From assembly GCA_050184585.1 (NCBI GenBank), contig JBFXAF010000014.1, forward strand, positions 1 through 64,000: DNA of 64,000 bases, written 5' to 3'. The translations under genes and the position numbers were made by a program. Position 1 is the stretch's first letter. Each line of letters begins with the position of its first letter. Of the stretch, positions 22,833 through 31,362 are shown piece after piece. The notes below the pieces were generated by a model. That model saw nothing but the letters and a program-made list of their open reading frames with translations. It did no database searches and was not told the origin of the DNA. This DNA comes from JBFXAF01 sp050184585 (GTDB taxonomy: Bacteria; Pseudomonadota; Alphaproteobacteria; Rhizobiales; Rhizobiaceae).

Positions 22833-24353
22833 ATGCCCTCCATGCAAGGACCGCGCTTTGCCTTCGGTTCGTTCCTTCTCGACGCCGGAGCGGGAACGCT
22901 GCTTCGCAACGGAATTCCCGTCACCGTCAGCCATCGCGGGCTGAAGCTGCTCGCCGCCATGGCTGAGCGGCCCGGCGAAATCCTGACAAAGTCCGAGCTG
23001 ATGGATGCCGCGTGGCCCGGCATCGCCGTTGAGCAGGGCAATCTGACGGTCCAGATCGCGCAACTCAGGAAATTGCTCGGGCGTTCTACCGACGGTGGCG
23101 AATGGATCGCCACCGTTTCACGTGTAGGCTACCGCTTCGCCGGTGTTGTTGAACCGGTCGGCGGCGCCTCAAGAGCACCGCTGCCACTGCCGGAAAAGCC
23201 ATCCATCGCCGTGCTGCCCTTTACGGGCGTGGGCCATAGGACGAATCAGGAAGCCTTCGCCGAAGGGCTGACCGAAGACTTGATTACCGACCTGTCGCGC
23301 ACGGCAGGCCTGTTCGTGATCGCTCGCACGTCGGTGTTTGCCTACAAGGGCAAGGGCATGGCCGCCCGCGACATCGCGACCGACCTTGGCGTGCGCTATC
23401 TCCTCGAAGGGAGCGTGAGGCGCGCCGGTGGACGTGTCCGCATCAACGCTCACCTGATCGACGCGAGCAGCGGACAGCAAGTGTGGGCGGAGCGCTTTGA
23501 CCGCGAGTTGAAGGACATCTTTGCCGTTCAGGACGAGGTGACTGGCAAGATCGTCGAAGCCATGCTCGGGCGGATACGCATGCCGCCGCAGCGGAGCCGA
23601 CCGCGAAGCCTCGAAGCCTATGAACTGGTCTTGAGGGCACGCAAACTTATCGATGACTCACCTCAGACGGCGCGCGAGGCGCACTTGCTGCTCGCACGCG
23701 CGATCACCCTCGACCCGGATTACGCTGAAGCGCACCGCTGGTTGGCGATGAACCATTGGCTTGGATGGCTACTCTGGGGTGAACCGGTCGAACCGGGCCG
23801 GAGTCGCGCCCTGGAACTCGCGCGCAAGGCTGTCGCGCTTGATCCATACGACGCGGGTTGCCATTGGGTTCTCGGGAATTTGCTGGCCTACGACCGTTCC
23901 TTCGCCGAAGCGGATCAGGCATTTGCAAAGGCGATCGAGCTCGATCCGAATGACGCTGATGTCTGGGCAACGCTCTCGGACAGCGCCGTCCTCGCCGGGC
24001 GGGTCAAGGAAAGCCTCGAAAACATTCGAAGGGCTTTCCGACTTAATCCATTCCCGGGAGGCCTGTACTACCTGACCCTGGCCGTCGCACAGTACGCGAA
24101 CCGCGACTATCAAGCCGCGGTTGCTTCACTGCTCCGGGAGGAGACGTACCGGAACACGAGTTCCCGCCGCTTCCTGGCTGCAAGCCTGGCGCAACTCGGT
24201 CGGCTCGACGAGGCTCGCTCCGAGGTCGAACTGTTCCTTTTGTCGAACCCGCATTTCACGATCGGCCACTTCATCTCGACGCAGCCATTCCGTGACGATG
24301 CTACGCGTGACCATTTCGTGGATGGATTGCGTCGGGCGGGTTTCCCGGAGTGA
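22833..24353 (+). CDS. OmpR-type winged-helix regulator with TPR domain
   Basis: A 506-residue cytoplasmic regulator. Residues about 6-105 are a PhoB/OmpR-like winged helix (RNGIPVTVSHRGLKLLAAMA, VGYRFAG). Residues about 125-245 form the FlgO/TolB-like domain common to this group (PSIAVLPFTG, RYLLEGSVRRAGGRVRINAH). The rest is a series of TPR helices (LARKAVALDPYDAGCHWVLG; AFAKAIELDPNDADVW). There is no membrane segment, unlike CadC. This architecture occurs in many rhizobia as an orphan regulator. Ligand and targets are unknown; the divergent DUF1127 gene and its own promoter are the obvious candidates. Confidence 0.9.
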   Translation: MPSMQGPRFAFGSFLLDAGAGTLLRNGIPVTVSHRGLKLLAAMAERPGEILTKSELMDAAWPGIAVEQGNLTVQIAQLRKLLGRSTDGGEWIATVSRVGYRFAGVVEPVGGASRAPLPLPEKPSIAVLPFTGVGHRTNQEAFAEGLTEDLITDLSRTAGLFVIARTSVFAYKGKGMAARDIATDLGVRYLLEGSVRRAGGRVRINAHLIDASSGQQVWAERFDRELKDIFAVQDEVTGKIVEAMLGRIRMPPQRSRPRSLEAYELVLRARKLIDDSPQTAREAHLLLARAITLDPDYAEAHRWLAMNHWLGWLLWGEPVEPGRSRALELARKAVALDPYDAGCHWVLGNLLAYDRSFAEADQAFAKAIELDPNDADVWATLSDSAVLAGRVKESLENIRRAFRLNPFPGGLYYLTLAVAQYANRDYQAAVASLLREETYRNTSSRRFLAASLAQLGRLDEARSEVELFLLSNPHFTIGHFISTQPFRDDATRDHFVDGLRRAGFPE

Positions 24354-24533
24354 TGCCCGGCTTGCTTTGCGCCACTGCCGCAGCCGGTAGGCGAGTGCCC
24401 AGGTCTCGCAGCATCCGGAACGTGCCGAGGCGACAGGAGCCACCGCATCGGAAGCAGGAGCAGACGTTCCTTGAGGCGTCGCGTCTTGTTCCAGAACCCT
24501 TCGCCAGCCAAGCTGCCGGGTCAGCTTCGGCCT

Positions 24534-25505
24534 TCAACCCTGGTAGTGGACGACTTCGCTCCATTCAGGGTCAGCGTGCTTTTGCCAGTAGAGGTCCTTG
24601 AGCCTCGACGTCACGGGACCGACCGTTCCGCCGCCCACGGGCTGCCCATCGACCGAGGTGACGGGCATGATCCCTCCGGCCGTCGACGTGATGAACACCT
24701 CGTCGGCCGACTTGAGCTCCGCCGGTGAAACAGGTCGGGCCTGAACCTGCAACCCTAACACCTCGCACAAGTCGAAGACCGTCTGGCGTGTGATGCCGGG
24801 AAGGACACCCTTGGCCGGCGTCGAGACGTGGCCGCCGCGCACGGCGAAAACGTTGAATCCCGGGCCCTCGGCGATGTTGCCGTCGAGGTCGAGTATGAGC
24901 GCGGTTTCGGCGCCCGCGTCATAGGCATCGAAGAGACCTTTGACGAGATCGAGCCAATGGTAGTTCTTGATTGTCGGGTCGACCGACGCCGCCGGGATGC
25001 GGACGGTCGGGCTGATCGCCACCCGGAGCCCGCGCTGCAACTGTTCCTCGTTGGCGACCGATCCGAAAGGGATCGCAAAGGCGACGAACCGGTTGACCGC
25101 GTGCCTGGGGTCGCGGCTGAATGTGGGGGAGGCGCCGCGGGTGCAGATCATCTCGACATAGGCTGCCCGGTGTCCGGACAGCGCCACGCAGTTGTGGAGG
25201 ACCTCGGCGACTTCCTCGCGCGAAACATCCAGTGTCATGCGCAACGCCTTCATGCTGGCGAAGAAGCGGTCAAGGTGGCGATCGAGACGAAAGAACCTGC
25301 CGTTCCATACATGCACGGTGTCGTAGGTGGCATCGGAATGCAGCAGGCCCCAGTCGAGTACCGAGATCTTGGCGTCGGCCATGCGCACATACTGTCCGTC
25401 GACATAGGCGATGCCGTCAGGATAGCGATGCGGATCCTCGTACTGAGCGCTGATCTCGGGCAAGCGGCGCGGCGCGCGTGCGGAACCTTCATTCACGTTG
25501 GTCAT
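24534..25505 (-). CDS. Class IV PLP aminotransferase, (R)-amine transaminase-like
   Basis: A 323-residue fold-type-IV transaminase. HSDATYDTVHVWNGRFFRLD near residue 56, the catalytic Lys at residue 180 in DPTIKNYHWLDLVKG, the PLP-N1 Glu at residue 213 in NIAEGPGFNVF and TTAGGIMPVTSVDG-like STAGGIMPVTSVDG near the C-terminus all match the (R)-selective amine:pyruvate transaminases of Aspergillus/Arthrobacter type more closely than branched-chain or D-alanine transaminases. It would move an amino group from a D-amino acid or (R)-amine to an oxo acid. ATG 25505 is preceded directly by AGGAG, so spacing is poor; a TTG 78 bp upstream is an alternative. It follows the Lrp gene by 139 bp. Confidence 0.8.
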   Translation of the reverse strand: MTNVNEGSARAPRRLPEISAQYEDPHRYPDGIAYVDGQYVRMADAKISVLDWGLLHSDATYDTVHVWNGRFFRLDRHLDRFFASMKALRMTLDVSREEVAEVLHNCVALSGHRAAYVEMICTRGASPTFSRDPRHAVNRFVAFAIPFGSVANEEQLQRGLRVAISPTVRIPAASVDPTIKNYHWLDLVKGLFDAYDAGAETALILDLDGNIAEGPGFNVFAVRGGHVSTPAKGVLPGITRQTVFDLCEVLGLQVQARPVSPAELKSADEVFITSTAGGIMPVTSVDGQPVGGGTVGPVTSRLKDLYWQKHADPEWSEVVHYQG

Positions 25506-25644
25506 CTCCTGGAGATCGGTGCGCGGAGCCACGCGGTCTGCCTGAGCGGCAGGATAGCCGCTCCGTATGTCGCAACGCTTCAATTCGAGCGCAATGACGA
25601 AACGGGAGCGTCAAACAGGGACAGGCTCGGCAACCTTGTTCCAT

Positions 25645-26121
25645 TCAGATCGGTACGCGGGTCTCGAACTTCACCCGACTGATCGTGATCATGCTTTGGA
25701 ACTTGCGCACGTTGGGGTTGGCGTAGAGCTTCGTCCTGATGAACGTGTCGAACGATGCGATGTCGCGCACGGTGACGACGAGCACGAAATCCGCCTCCCC
25801 GGTCACCATGTAGCACTGCGTCACTTCTTCGGCGGAGAGCATGTTGCGCTTGAACTCCTCCACAAGGTCGTGGCGCTCGCGTTCGAGTTCTACGGTCACG
25901 ATCAGCTCGATCGAAGGACCGGCGAGACGGGGATCAAGCAGACTGACGTCGGCCTGAATGGCGCCTGCCGCGCGCAGCCTGCGCACACGGCGCAGACAGG
26001 ATGCGGGCGAGGAACCGGCCCGCTCGGCCAGTTCCGCGAAAGATAGCCGGTTGTCGGCCTGCAACACACGAAGGATGCGGCGGTCGAGGTCGTCCAGGCT
26101 GATTTTCGGTTGATGTGTCAC
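25645..26121 (-). CDS. Lrp/AsnC-family regulator
   Basis: A 158-residue regulator: HTH at residues about 8-58 (DDLDRRILRVLQADNRLSFA; SPASCLRRVRRLRAAGAI) and a C-terminal RAM domain (VTQCYMVTGEADFVLVVTVR). I place the start at GTG 26121, six bases after the M20 stop; a GTG at 26145 would overlap that gene. It is the penultimate gene of the Liv-hydantoinase series and directly precedes the transaminase gene, so it may tune that gene in response to an amino acid. Confidence 0.88.
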   Translation of the reverse strand: MTHQPKISLDDLDRRILRVLQADNRLSFAELAERAGSSPASCLRRVRRLRAAGAIQADVSLLDPRLAGPSIELIVTVELERERHDLVEEFKRNMLSAEEVTQCYMVTGEADFVLVVTVRDIASFDTFIRTKLYANPNVRKFQSMITISRVKFETRVPI

Positions 26122-26126
26122 TGTCG

Positions 26127-27290
26127 CTAATCTTCCGACAGCCACCGGACTGCCCGGTCAAGAAAGATAGCGGCGCGCGCGATCTCGCTCTCCTCGATGA
26201 ACTCGTCCGCGCAATGGGCCTGGATGATGTCGCCCGGTCCGCAGACGACAGTCGGCCAGCCCTGTTCCTGGAACAGTCCGGCCTCCGTGCCGTAGGAGAC
26301 GGTGCCGGCCTGGCCTGTCCCGCTCCAGCGCGCGACCATGCGGGCCGCTTCTTTGTCCGGCTCAAGTCCAGGAATGCGGGTCAGTTCGTCGATGACAATG
26401 CCACAGCCGCGATGCAGTTCGCGCATCCGCTTCTCTAGCCGCCTTGCATGGCCTTTGAACCAGGACGCGTAGTCCGCCGGGCGTTCACCTGGCACGCATC
26501 GGATGTCGGTGGTGAAGGCGGCGGTTTCAGCGACGGTACTGACCCCGGTTCCGCCCTCGATCAGGCCACAGTTGATGGTCGTGTAGGGGGGCTCGAAGGT
26601 ATGCGCGCGGCTGACGCGCGCATTTCGTCGCATGCGCGCCGAGCAGAGCGCGATCAGTTGGGCCGCCGCCGCGATGGCGCTCACTCCGAGATCGGCGCGG
26701 GACGAATGGATCGCGCGGCCAGTGATCGTCGTCTTGAAGGACAGGTACGACTTGTGGCCGTCCACGACTTCGAGCCGTGTCGGCTCACCTACGATCACGA
26801 TAGCCGGGCGCGGAAAATCGGTGGCCATGGTTCTGGCGAGTATCTTTCCGCCCGCACAGCCGATTTCCTCGTCGTATGACACGGCAAGTACAAGCGGGCG
26901 CTTGAGCGGCTGGGTCGCTGCACGTACCGCGGCGGACAAAGCAAGCGCCAGAAAGCCCTTCATGTCGGCTGCGCCGCGTGCGTGAAGACGAGCCCCGCGT
27001 TTCGTCAGGACCCAGGGATCGCTCGTCCAAGTCTGTCCATCGGTGGGAACGACGTCGGAGTGACCGGAGAGAACAACGCCCCCAGTCACCATGGGTCCGA
27101 CGACGGCAGCGAGACCGGCTTTGCCGCCATCAGCCGAGGGATAGAGACGACAGTCGATGCCGGCTGCCCCGAGGAGCCTCCGGCAATAGGCGATCAGGTC
27201 GAGGTTGCTGTTGGCGGACACCGTCGGAAAGGAAATGAGCCGCTGCAGAATGTCGACGGCGTCCGCACCGGTGTCACCCCTTGGCGTCAC
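26127..27290 (-). CDS. M20 metallopeptidase, ArgE/N-acyl or carbamoyl amino acid deacylase
   Basis: A 387-residue M20 enzyme close to acetylornithine deacetylase. Metal and catalytic residues are visible: His/Asp in LSGHSDVVPTDG, Asp in ARGAADMKGF, Glu-Glu in SYDEEIGCAG, Glu in VGEPT, and the C-terminal His in IIQAHCADEF. The lid/dimerisation domain spans about 180-290 (GRAIHSSRADLGVSAI). GTG 27290 overlaps the hydantoinase stop (GTGA), which also argues against longer starts. In this operon it would release an amino acid from an N-acyl, N-formyl or N-carbamoyl form produced by the neighbouring enzymes. Confidence 0.88.
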   Translation of the reverse strand: MTPRGDTGADAVDILQRLISFPTVSANSNLDLIAYCRRLLGAAGIDCRLYPSADGGKAGLAAVVGPMVTGGVVLSGHSDVVPTDGQTWTSDPWVLTKRGARLHARGAADMKGFLALALSAAVRAATQPLKRPLVLAVSYDEEIGCAGGKILARTMATDFPRPAIVIVGEPTRLEVVDGHKSYLSFKTTITGRAIHSSRADLGVSAIAAAAQLIALCSARMRRNARVSRAHTFEPPYTTINCGLIEGGTGVSTVAETAAFTTDIRCVPGERPADYASWFKGHARRLEKRMRELHRGCGIVIDELTRIPGLEPDKEAARMVARWSGTGQAGTVSYGTEAGLFQEQGWPTVVCGPGDIIQAHCADEFIEESEIARAAIFLDRAVRWLSED

Positions 27291-28678
27291 GCTGCCCGCG
27301 CCGACGGGACACGATGCAGATACGTGCCCCGGCCCTCCTCCACGATGAACCTGCCATCCTCGAAGACAACCTCGCCGCGCGCGATCGTAAGCCTGTTCAG
27401 GCCGCGCACCGTCGTACCCTCGAACAGGTTGAAGTCGACTCTCTGGTGTTGGTTCGCCGCGCGGATGGTGCGTTCCGCGCCCGGATCCCAGACGACAATG
27501 TCGGCGTCCGACCCGACGGCGATGCGACCCTTGCGAGGGTAGAGCGCGAAGCATCGGGCCGCTGCGGTGGAGGTGGCGCGGACGAACTGTTCCCGGCTCA
27601 AGCGCCCGGAATTGACACCGTAGTGCCAGAGGATTGCCAACCGGTCTTCGATTGAACTCGTGCCGTTGGGAATCTCCGTGAACCTGTCCCTGCCGACAAG
27701 GCGGTCGACATTCATGAAACCCGCATGGTCGGTGCCGGTCGTCTCGATCACGCCAGAGGCCAGCGCCTCCCACAACGCGGCCTGGTGTTCCGGCGCACGC
27801 AGGGGCGGGCTCATGACATGGGCGGCGGCAAAGCCCCAGTCGGATTGACGGTAGACGTCGTCGCTGATCGTGAGATGGCACGCCAGCACCTCCCCCGTGA
27901 CGTCGACGCCGCGATCCTGCCCCCGCCTCAGGGCATTGATCGCCGGTACTGAGCTGTTGTGGACGACATAGAGCCTGGCGCCGGTGATCTCCGCTATGCA
28001 GATGGCCCGGTTGACGGCCTCACCCTCGACTTCGGGTGGGCGTGACAACGGATGGTATTGCGGTCCAGTCTTGCCTTCGGAGATCAGCTTGCCCTGCAGA
28101 TAGTGGACGAGTTCGCCGTTCTCCGCATGGACGAGGCATAGCGCGCCGAGTTCCCTCGCCAGCGCAAACGAACGGATCAGGACGTCGTCGCCGACCATCG
28201 TACCGCCCTTGTAGGCCATGAAGTGCTTGAACGAGGTGATGCCGTGACGATCAACCAGATAGCGCAGGTCGCTCTCCGTCTCGGCGTCCCACCGCGTGAC
28301 GGAGGCGTGAAAGCCATAGTCCGCGACGCTTGGCCTGGCGCGTCTTGCCCATTCCGCATGAGCGTCTCTAAGCGACTGCCCCGCATCCGGAATGATGAAA
28401 TCGAGGATCGTGGTCGTTCCGCCGGCGAGCGCCGCTCGTGTTCCGGAAAGAAAGTCGTCGGCCGTGCGGGTAGCCATGAACGGATAGTCGAGATGCGTGT
28501 GCGGATCGATGCCACCAGGCAGCAGCAGGCATCCCTGTGCGTCGATGACGCTCTCGCCGGCTCTTGGAGAAAGCTGGTCGGCGATCTCGAGAATTGTCGC
28601 GCCGTTGGTGCGGACGTCCTGCCGGCATTGTCCATCGTCGTTGACGATGGTGCCGTTGCGGATGAGGATCGACGTCAT
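27287..28678 (-). CDS. Dihydropyrimidinase / D-hydantoinase
   Basis: A 463-residue cyclic-amidohydrolase. The binuclear site is recognisable: HxH in PGGIDPHTHLDYPF, the carboxylated Lys in SFKHFMAYKGG, His in LVHAENGELV, His in YVVHNSSVPA and Asp in TTGTDHAGF. These match D-hydantoinases and dihydropyrimidinases, which open hydantoin or dihydrouracil rings to N-carbamoyl amino acids. No dihydropyrimidine dehydrogenase gene lies nearby, so uracil catabolism is not obviously complete here. ATG 28678 overlaps the GntR stop (ATGA). Confidence 0.9.
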   Translation of the reverse strand: MTSILIRNGTIVNDDGQCRQDVRTNGATILEIADQLSPRAGESVIDAQGCLLLPGGIDPHTHLDYPFMATRTADDFLSGTRAALAGGTTTILDFIIPDAGQSLRDAHAEWARRARPSVADYGFHASVTRWDAETESDLRYLVDRHGITSFKHFMAYKGGTMVGDDVLIRSFALARELGALCLVHAENGELVHYLQGKLISEGKTGPQYHPLSRPPEVEGEAVNRAICIAEITGARLYVVHNSSVPAINALRRGQDRGVDVTGEVLACHLTISDDVYRQSDWGFAAAHVMSPPLRAPEHQAALWEALASGVIETTGTDHAGFMNVDRLVGRDRFTEIPNGTSSIEDRLAILWHYGVNSGRLSREQFVRATSTAAARCFALYPRKGRIAVGSDADIVVWDPGAERTIRAANQHQRVDFNLFEGTTVRGLNRLTIARGEVVFEDGRFIVEEGRGTYLHRVPSARAA

Positions 28679-29403
28679 TGCCGTTCCAGCTCAGCCTGCT
28701 CCTCGAAGTGGCGCTCGAGGCGGCTCAAATTGCCCAACGCCAGTTCCACGGTCTTCCCGGCATGTTCCTCGAAGAGCCGGCAGGCCTGGTCGGCGTCGCG
28801 TTCGAAGGCGGCGTTCATGATGCGCTCGTGTTCCTCGATCACGTCGGAATCACTGGCGCGGCCGTAGTCGGCCATGATGCGATAGCGCCGCGACTGTGCG
28901 TAGAGCGACTTCACGATCGTCAGCAGTCGCGGTGAGTCGCACGCCGAAACGAGGCTCAAGTGAAAATCCTCATGAGACGCCTGAAGGTCCAGGTCATAGG
29001 CGATGCTCGGATTTCGGCGTTGCAGCGATCTACGAAAGATGTGGAAGCGGCCGATCGTTGCGGCTTCCCATTGCTCGCCGCCATGGATGATCGACCACCT
29101 CAGCGCGATGCTTTCCAGGTTCTGCCGGACCTTGAGCAGGTCGCGCAGGTCGGAATCCGAGATCGTTGCGACCCTGGCGCCGCGCTGGTCGATCTGCTGG
29201 ACGAGGCCCTCGGAGGCCAGCTTGGCGATCGCTTCGCGGATGGTCGAGACGCTGGCGCCATAGTGCAGCTTCATCTTGTCCGACCGCAGCGGTTGCCCCG
29301 GCAGGAGCTTGCAGATCAGGATGTCGCGCCGGATCGCATGGTAGACGCTTCCCGCGAGCGTCCCGTGCTGCTGTTCGGTATCGATCTTCGTCACGCGCCC
29401 CAA
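28675..29403 (-). CDS. GntR-family regulator, FadR/FCD subfamily
   Basis: A 242-residue regulator: winged HTH at about 15-85 (LRSDKMKLHYGASVSTIREA, then IAKLASEGLV) and an all-helical FCD ligand domain (ESIALRWSIIHGG; SHEDFHLSLVSACDSPRL) with the metal-binding His positions typical of the family. It is embedded in the operon, one base after the nitrilase stop and overlapping the hydantoinase start. It is the natural candidate for binding the perfect palindrome at 33568-33583 in front of the operon. Confidence 0.9.
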   Translation of the reverse strand: MGRVTKIDTEQQHGTLAGSVYHAIRRDILICKLLPGQPLRSDKMKLHYGASVSTIREAIAKLASEGLVQQIDQRGARVATISDSDLRDLLKVRQNLESIALRWSIIHGGEQWEAATIGRFHIFRRSLQRRNPSIAYDLDLQASHEDFHLSLVSACDSPRLLTIVKSLYAQSRRYRIMADYGRASDSDVIEEHERIMNAAFERDADQACRLFEEHAGKTVELALGNLSRLERHFEEQAELERQ

Positions 29404-29404
29404 C

Positions 29405-30271
29405 TCACATGATGTCGCGCTGGCATAGCGGGGAGTAGAGATCCGGTCGCCTGTCGCGGAAGAACTGCCACTCGTTTCTTACTTCGCGAAGCAGGCTCGT
29501 GTCCAAGTCGGCAACGACGAGTTCGTCGTCGCCACCGCCCTGCGCGATGATTTCACCTCTTGGACCGGAGAAGAAGCTCTGGCCGAAGAACTGGGCGACG
29601 CGCCATGGTTCCTCGAGGCCAACCCTGTTCAGAGCACCGATAAAGATGCCGTTCGCCACGGCCGAGGCCTTCACCTCGAGTTCCCAGATGTGGCGGCTGT
29701 GCGGGCCGGTCGCGGACGGTGTGAAGACGATCTCCGCGCCGCCCAGCGCGAGCGCGCGATAGCCCTCCGGAAAATGCCGGTCGTAGCAGATGTAGATCCC
29801 AATCCGGCCGAACGCGGTTTGGAACACAGGAAAACCGAGGTTGCCTGGCTTGAAGAAAAACTTCTCCGGCCATGCTGCGAGGTCCGGTATGTGCGTCTTC
29901 CGATACTTCCCCAGATAGCGGCCGTCCGCGTCGATAACGGCAGCCGTGTTGTAGTAGACACCGGGCGCTTCCTCCTCATAGACGGGCGCGACGATCACCA
30001 TGCCATGTCGCTTGGCCCAGTCGCGGCAGCGCTCGATGGTCGGCCCGTCGGGCACACGCTCCGCGGCGGCGAACCAGCGACTGTCGCGGCTCGGGCAGAA
30101 ATAGGGCTGGTTGAAGACCTCCTGGAAGCAGATGACCTGTACCCCTTGAGAAGCGGCACGTTCGACATACGCCTCGTGCGCATCCAGCATGGCGCCGCGG
30201 ATGATCGGGATTTCCGCCGTTGTCTCCTTCTTGAGACCGAGTTGCACCAAGCCGCACTTGATCGAGGTCAT
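29405..30271 (-). CDS. Nitrilase-family N-carbamoyl amidohydrolase (beta-ureidopropionase type)
   Basis: A 288-residue carbon-nitrogen hydrolase. The Glu-Lys-Cys triad is visible: Glu in ICFQEVFNQPYF (about 51), Lys in GKYRKTHIP (about 125) and Cys in GIYICYDRHFPEG (about 162), with a second conserved Glu in YEEEAPG. The motifs match beta-ureidopropionases and N-carbamoylputrescine/N-carbamoyl-amino acid hydrolases, which release CO2 and ammonia from carbamoyl groups. ATG 30271 overlaps the LivM stop. It directly continues the reaction of the hydantoinase two genes downstream. Confidence 0.88.
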   Translation of the reverse strand: MTSIKCGLVQLGLKKETTAEIPIIRGAMLDAHEAYVERAASQGVQVICFQEVFNQPYFCPSRDSRWFAAAERVPDGPTIERCRDWAKRHGMVIVAPVYEEEAPGVYYNTAAVIDADGRYLGKYRKTHIPDLAAWPEKFFFKPGNLGFPVFQTAFGRIGIYICYDRHFPEGYRALALGGAEIVFTPSATGPHSRHIWELEVKASAVANGIFIGALNRVGLEEPWRVAQFFGQSFFSGPRGEIIAQGGGDDELVVADLDTSLLREVRNEWQFFRDRRPDLYSPLCQRDIM

Positions 30272-31362
30272 GCCCTCTCCTCCTGACTGAAAACGGTCTT
30301 GGCGCCCGCCGGGTTCATCGCGTGGTTCCGCTGAGCGGGTCGCGGTCGGGCAAGGCCAAGGTTGGTGATACGCACCGGCAATATCCCCCTGGGCCGCAGC
30401 AAGAGCATGCACAGCATGACAAGGGCGATCCCCAGTTCCTGAGAACCTGGGGGCAGAGAGATGGTGGCGAAAGGCAAGTCTACCCCTCGCTCGAGCTGGC
30501 GCAGCAGTTCCACGACGAGGCTGATCATCACTGCGCCGGTGACTGCGCCAATGAGGCTCCTGCTTCCGCCCACCACAAGCATCGCCAATGTGACGAAGGT
30601 CATTCCCAGCGAGAAGGCGTCGACTGAGATCGTCCCGAGGAAATGGGCGTACAGGGCGCCGCCGCAACCCAGGACGAAAGCGCTCAAGACCCAAGAAGCC
30701 AGTCGGCCGCCGAGAACGTCGATGCCTATGGACCGTGCCGCGACCTCGTCGTCGCGTGCAGCCCGGGCCTGCAACCCGATCTTCGAGGTCTCGAAGAGGC
30801 GTGCCGCGATTGCCGCGGCGGCGAGCCAGGCGAGCACCGTCCAGGCGTCCGCATAACGCGGAAGGCCAACGATAGAGCTCGTGCCGAGCGTGACCGCATC
30901 CCAGTTCGAATAGGAGATCACGACGATCATGTAGAGGGCGAGTGTCGCTATGCTGGCTGCGATCCCCGCCAGTCGCAGCAGCGCCGGGCCGACGACCAGG
31001 GCGACGAGCCCCGCGATACCGCCCGCCATGACAACCGAGAGGGGCACGGGCAGATTGTAGTTGTGAAGGACGGTCGGCAGGCCCGGCATGTTCAACGTCT
31101 TCAGCGGGAGCGGAAGGGTGAACCACGCTGCGGCATAGGCGCCGATGCAGACGAAGGCCGCGTGCCCAAAGGACGTGATGCCGGTGTTGCCGACGAAGAC
31201 GTAGAGGCCGACCACGAGGACGGCCATGATCAGCATCTCGACCAGGCTGTGCTGCAGGAGGCGCGTTCCGGTAGCGCCGACGATGGCCACGAGGATCGCC
31301 AGCACCGCGACGACGACGATCACGGGCAGCATTCGCGCGGCGATCTCGCGAGGAGCGGTCAT
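30268..31362 (-). CDS. livM: Branched-chain amino acid-type ABC permease LivM
   Basis: A 364-residue inner-membrane permease with eight to ten hydrophobic segments and the LivM landmark GNTGITSFGHAAFVCIGAYA, plus the coupling loop ARAARDDEVAARSIGIDVLG. The C-terminus extends about forty residues beyond the last helix. It overlaps LivH upstream and the nitrilase downstream by four bases each. Confidence 0.92.
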   Translation of the reverse strand: MTAPREIAARMLPVIVVVAVLAILVAIVGATGTRLLQHSLVEMLIMAVLVVGLYVFVGNTGITSFGHAAFVCIGAYAAAWFTLPLPLKTLNMPGLPTVLHNYNLPVPLSVVMAGGIAGLVALVVGPALLRLAGIAASIATLALYMIVVISYSNWDAVTLGTSSIVGLPRYADAWTVLAWLAAAAIAARLFETSKIGLQARAARDDEVAARSIGIDVLGGRLASWVLSAFVLGCGGALYAHFLGTISVDAFSLGMTFVTLAMLVVGGSRSLIGAVTGAVMISLVVELLRQLERGVDLPFATISLPPGSQELGIALVMLCMLLLRPRGILPVRITNLGLARPRPAQRNHAMNPAGAKTVFSQEERA

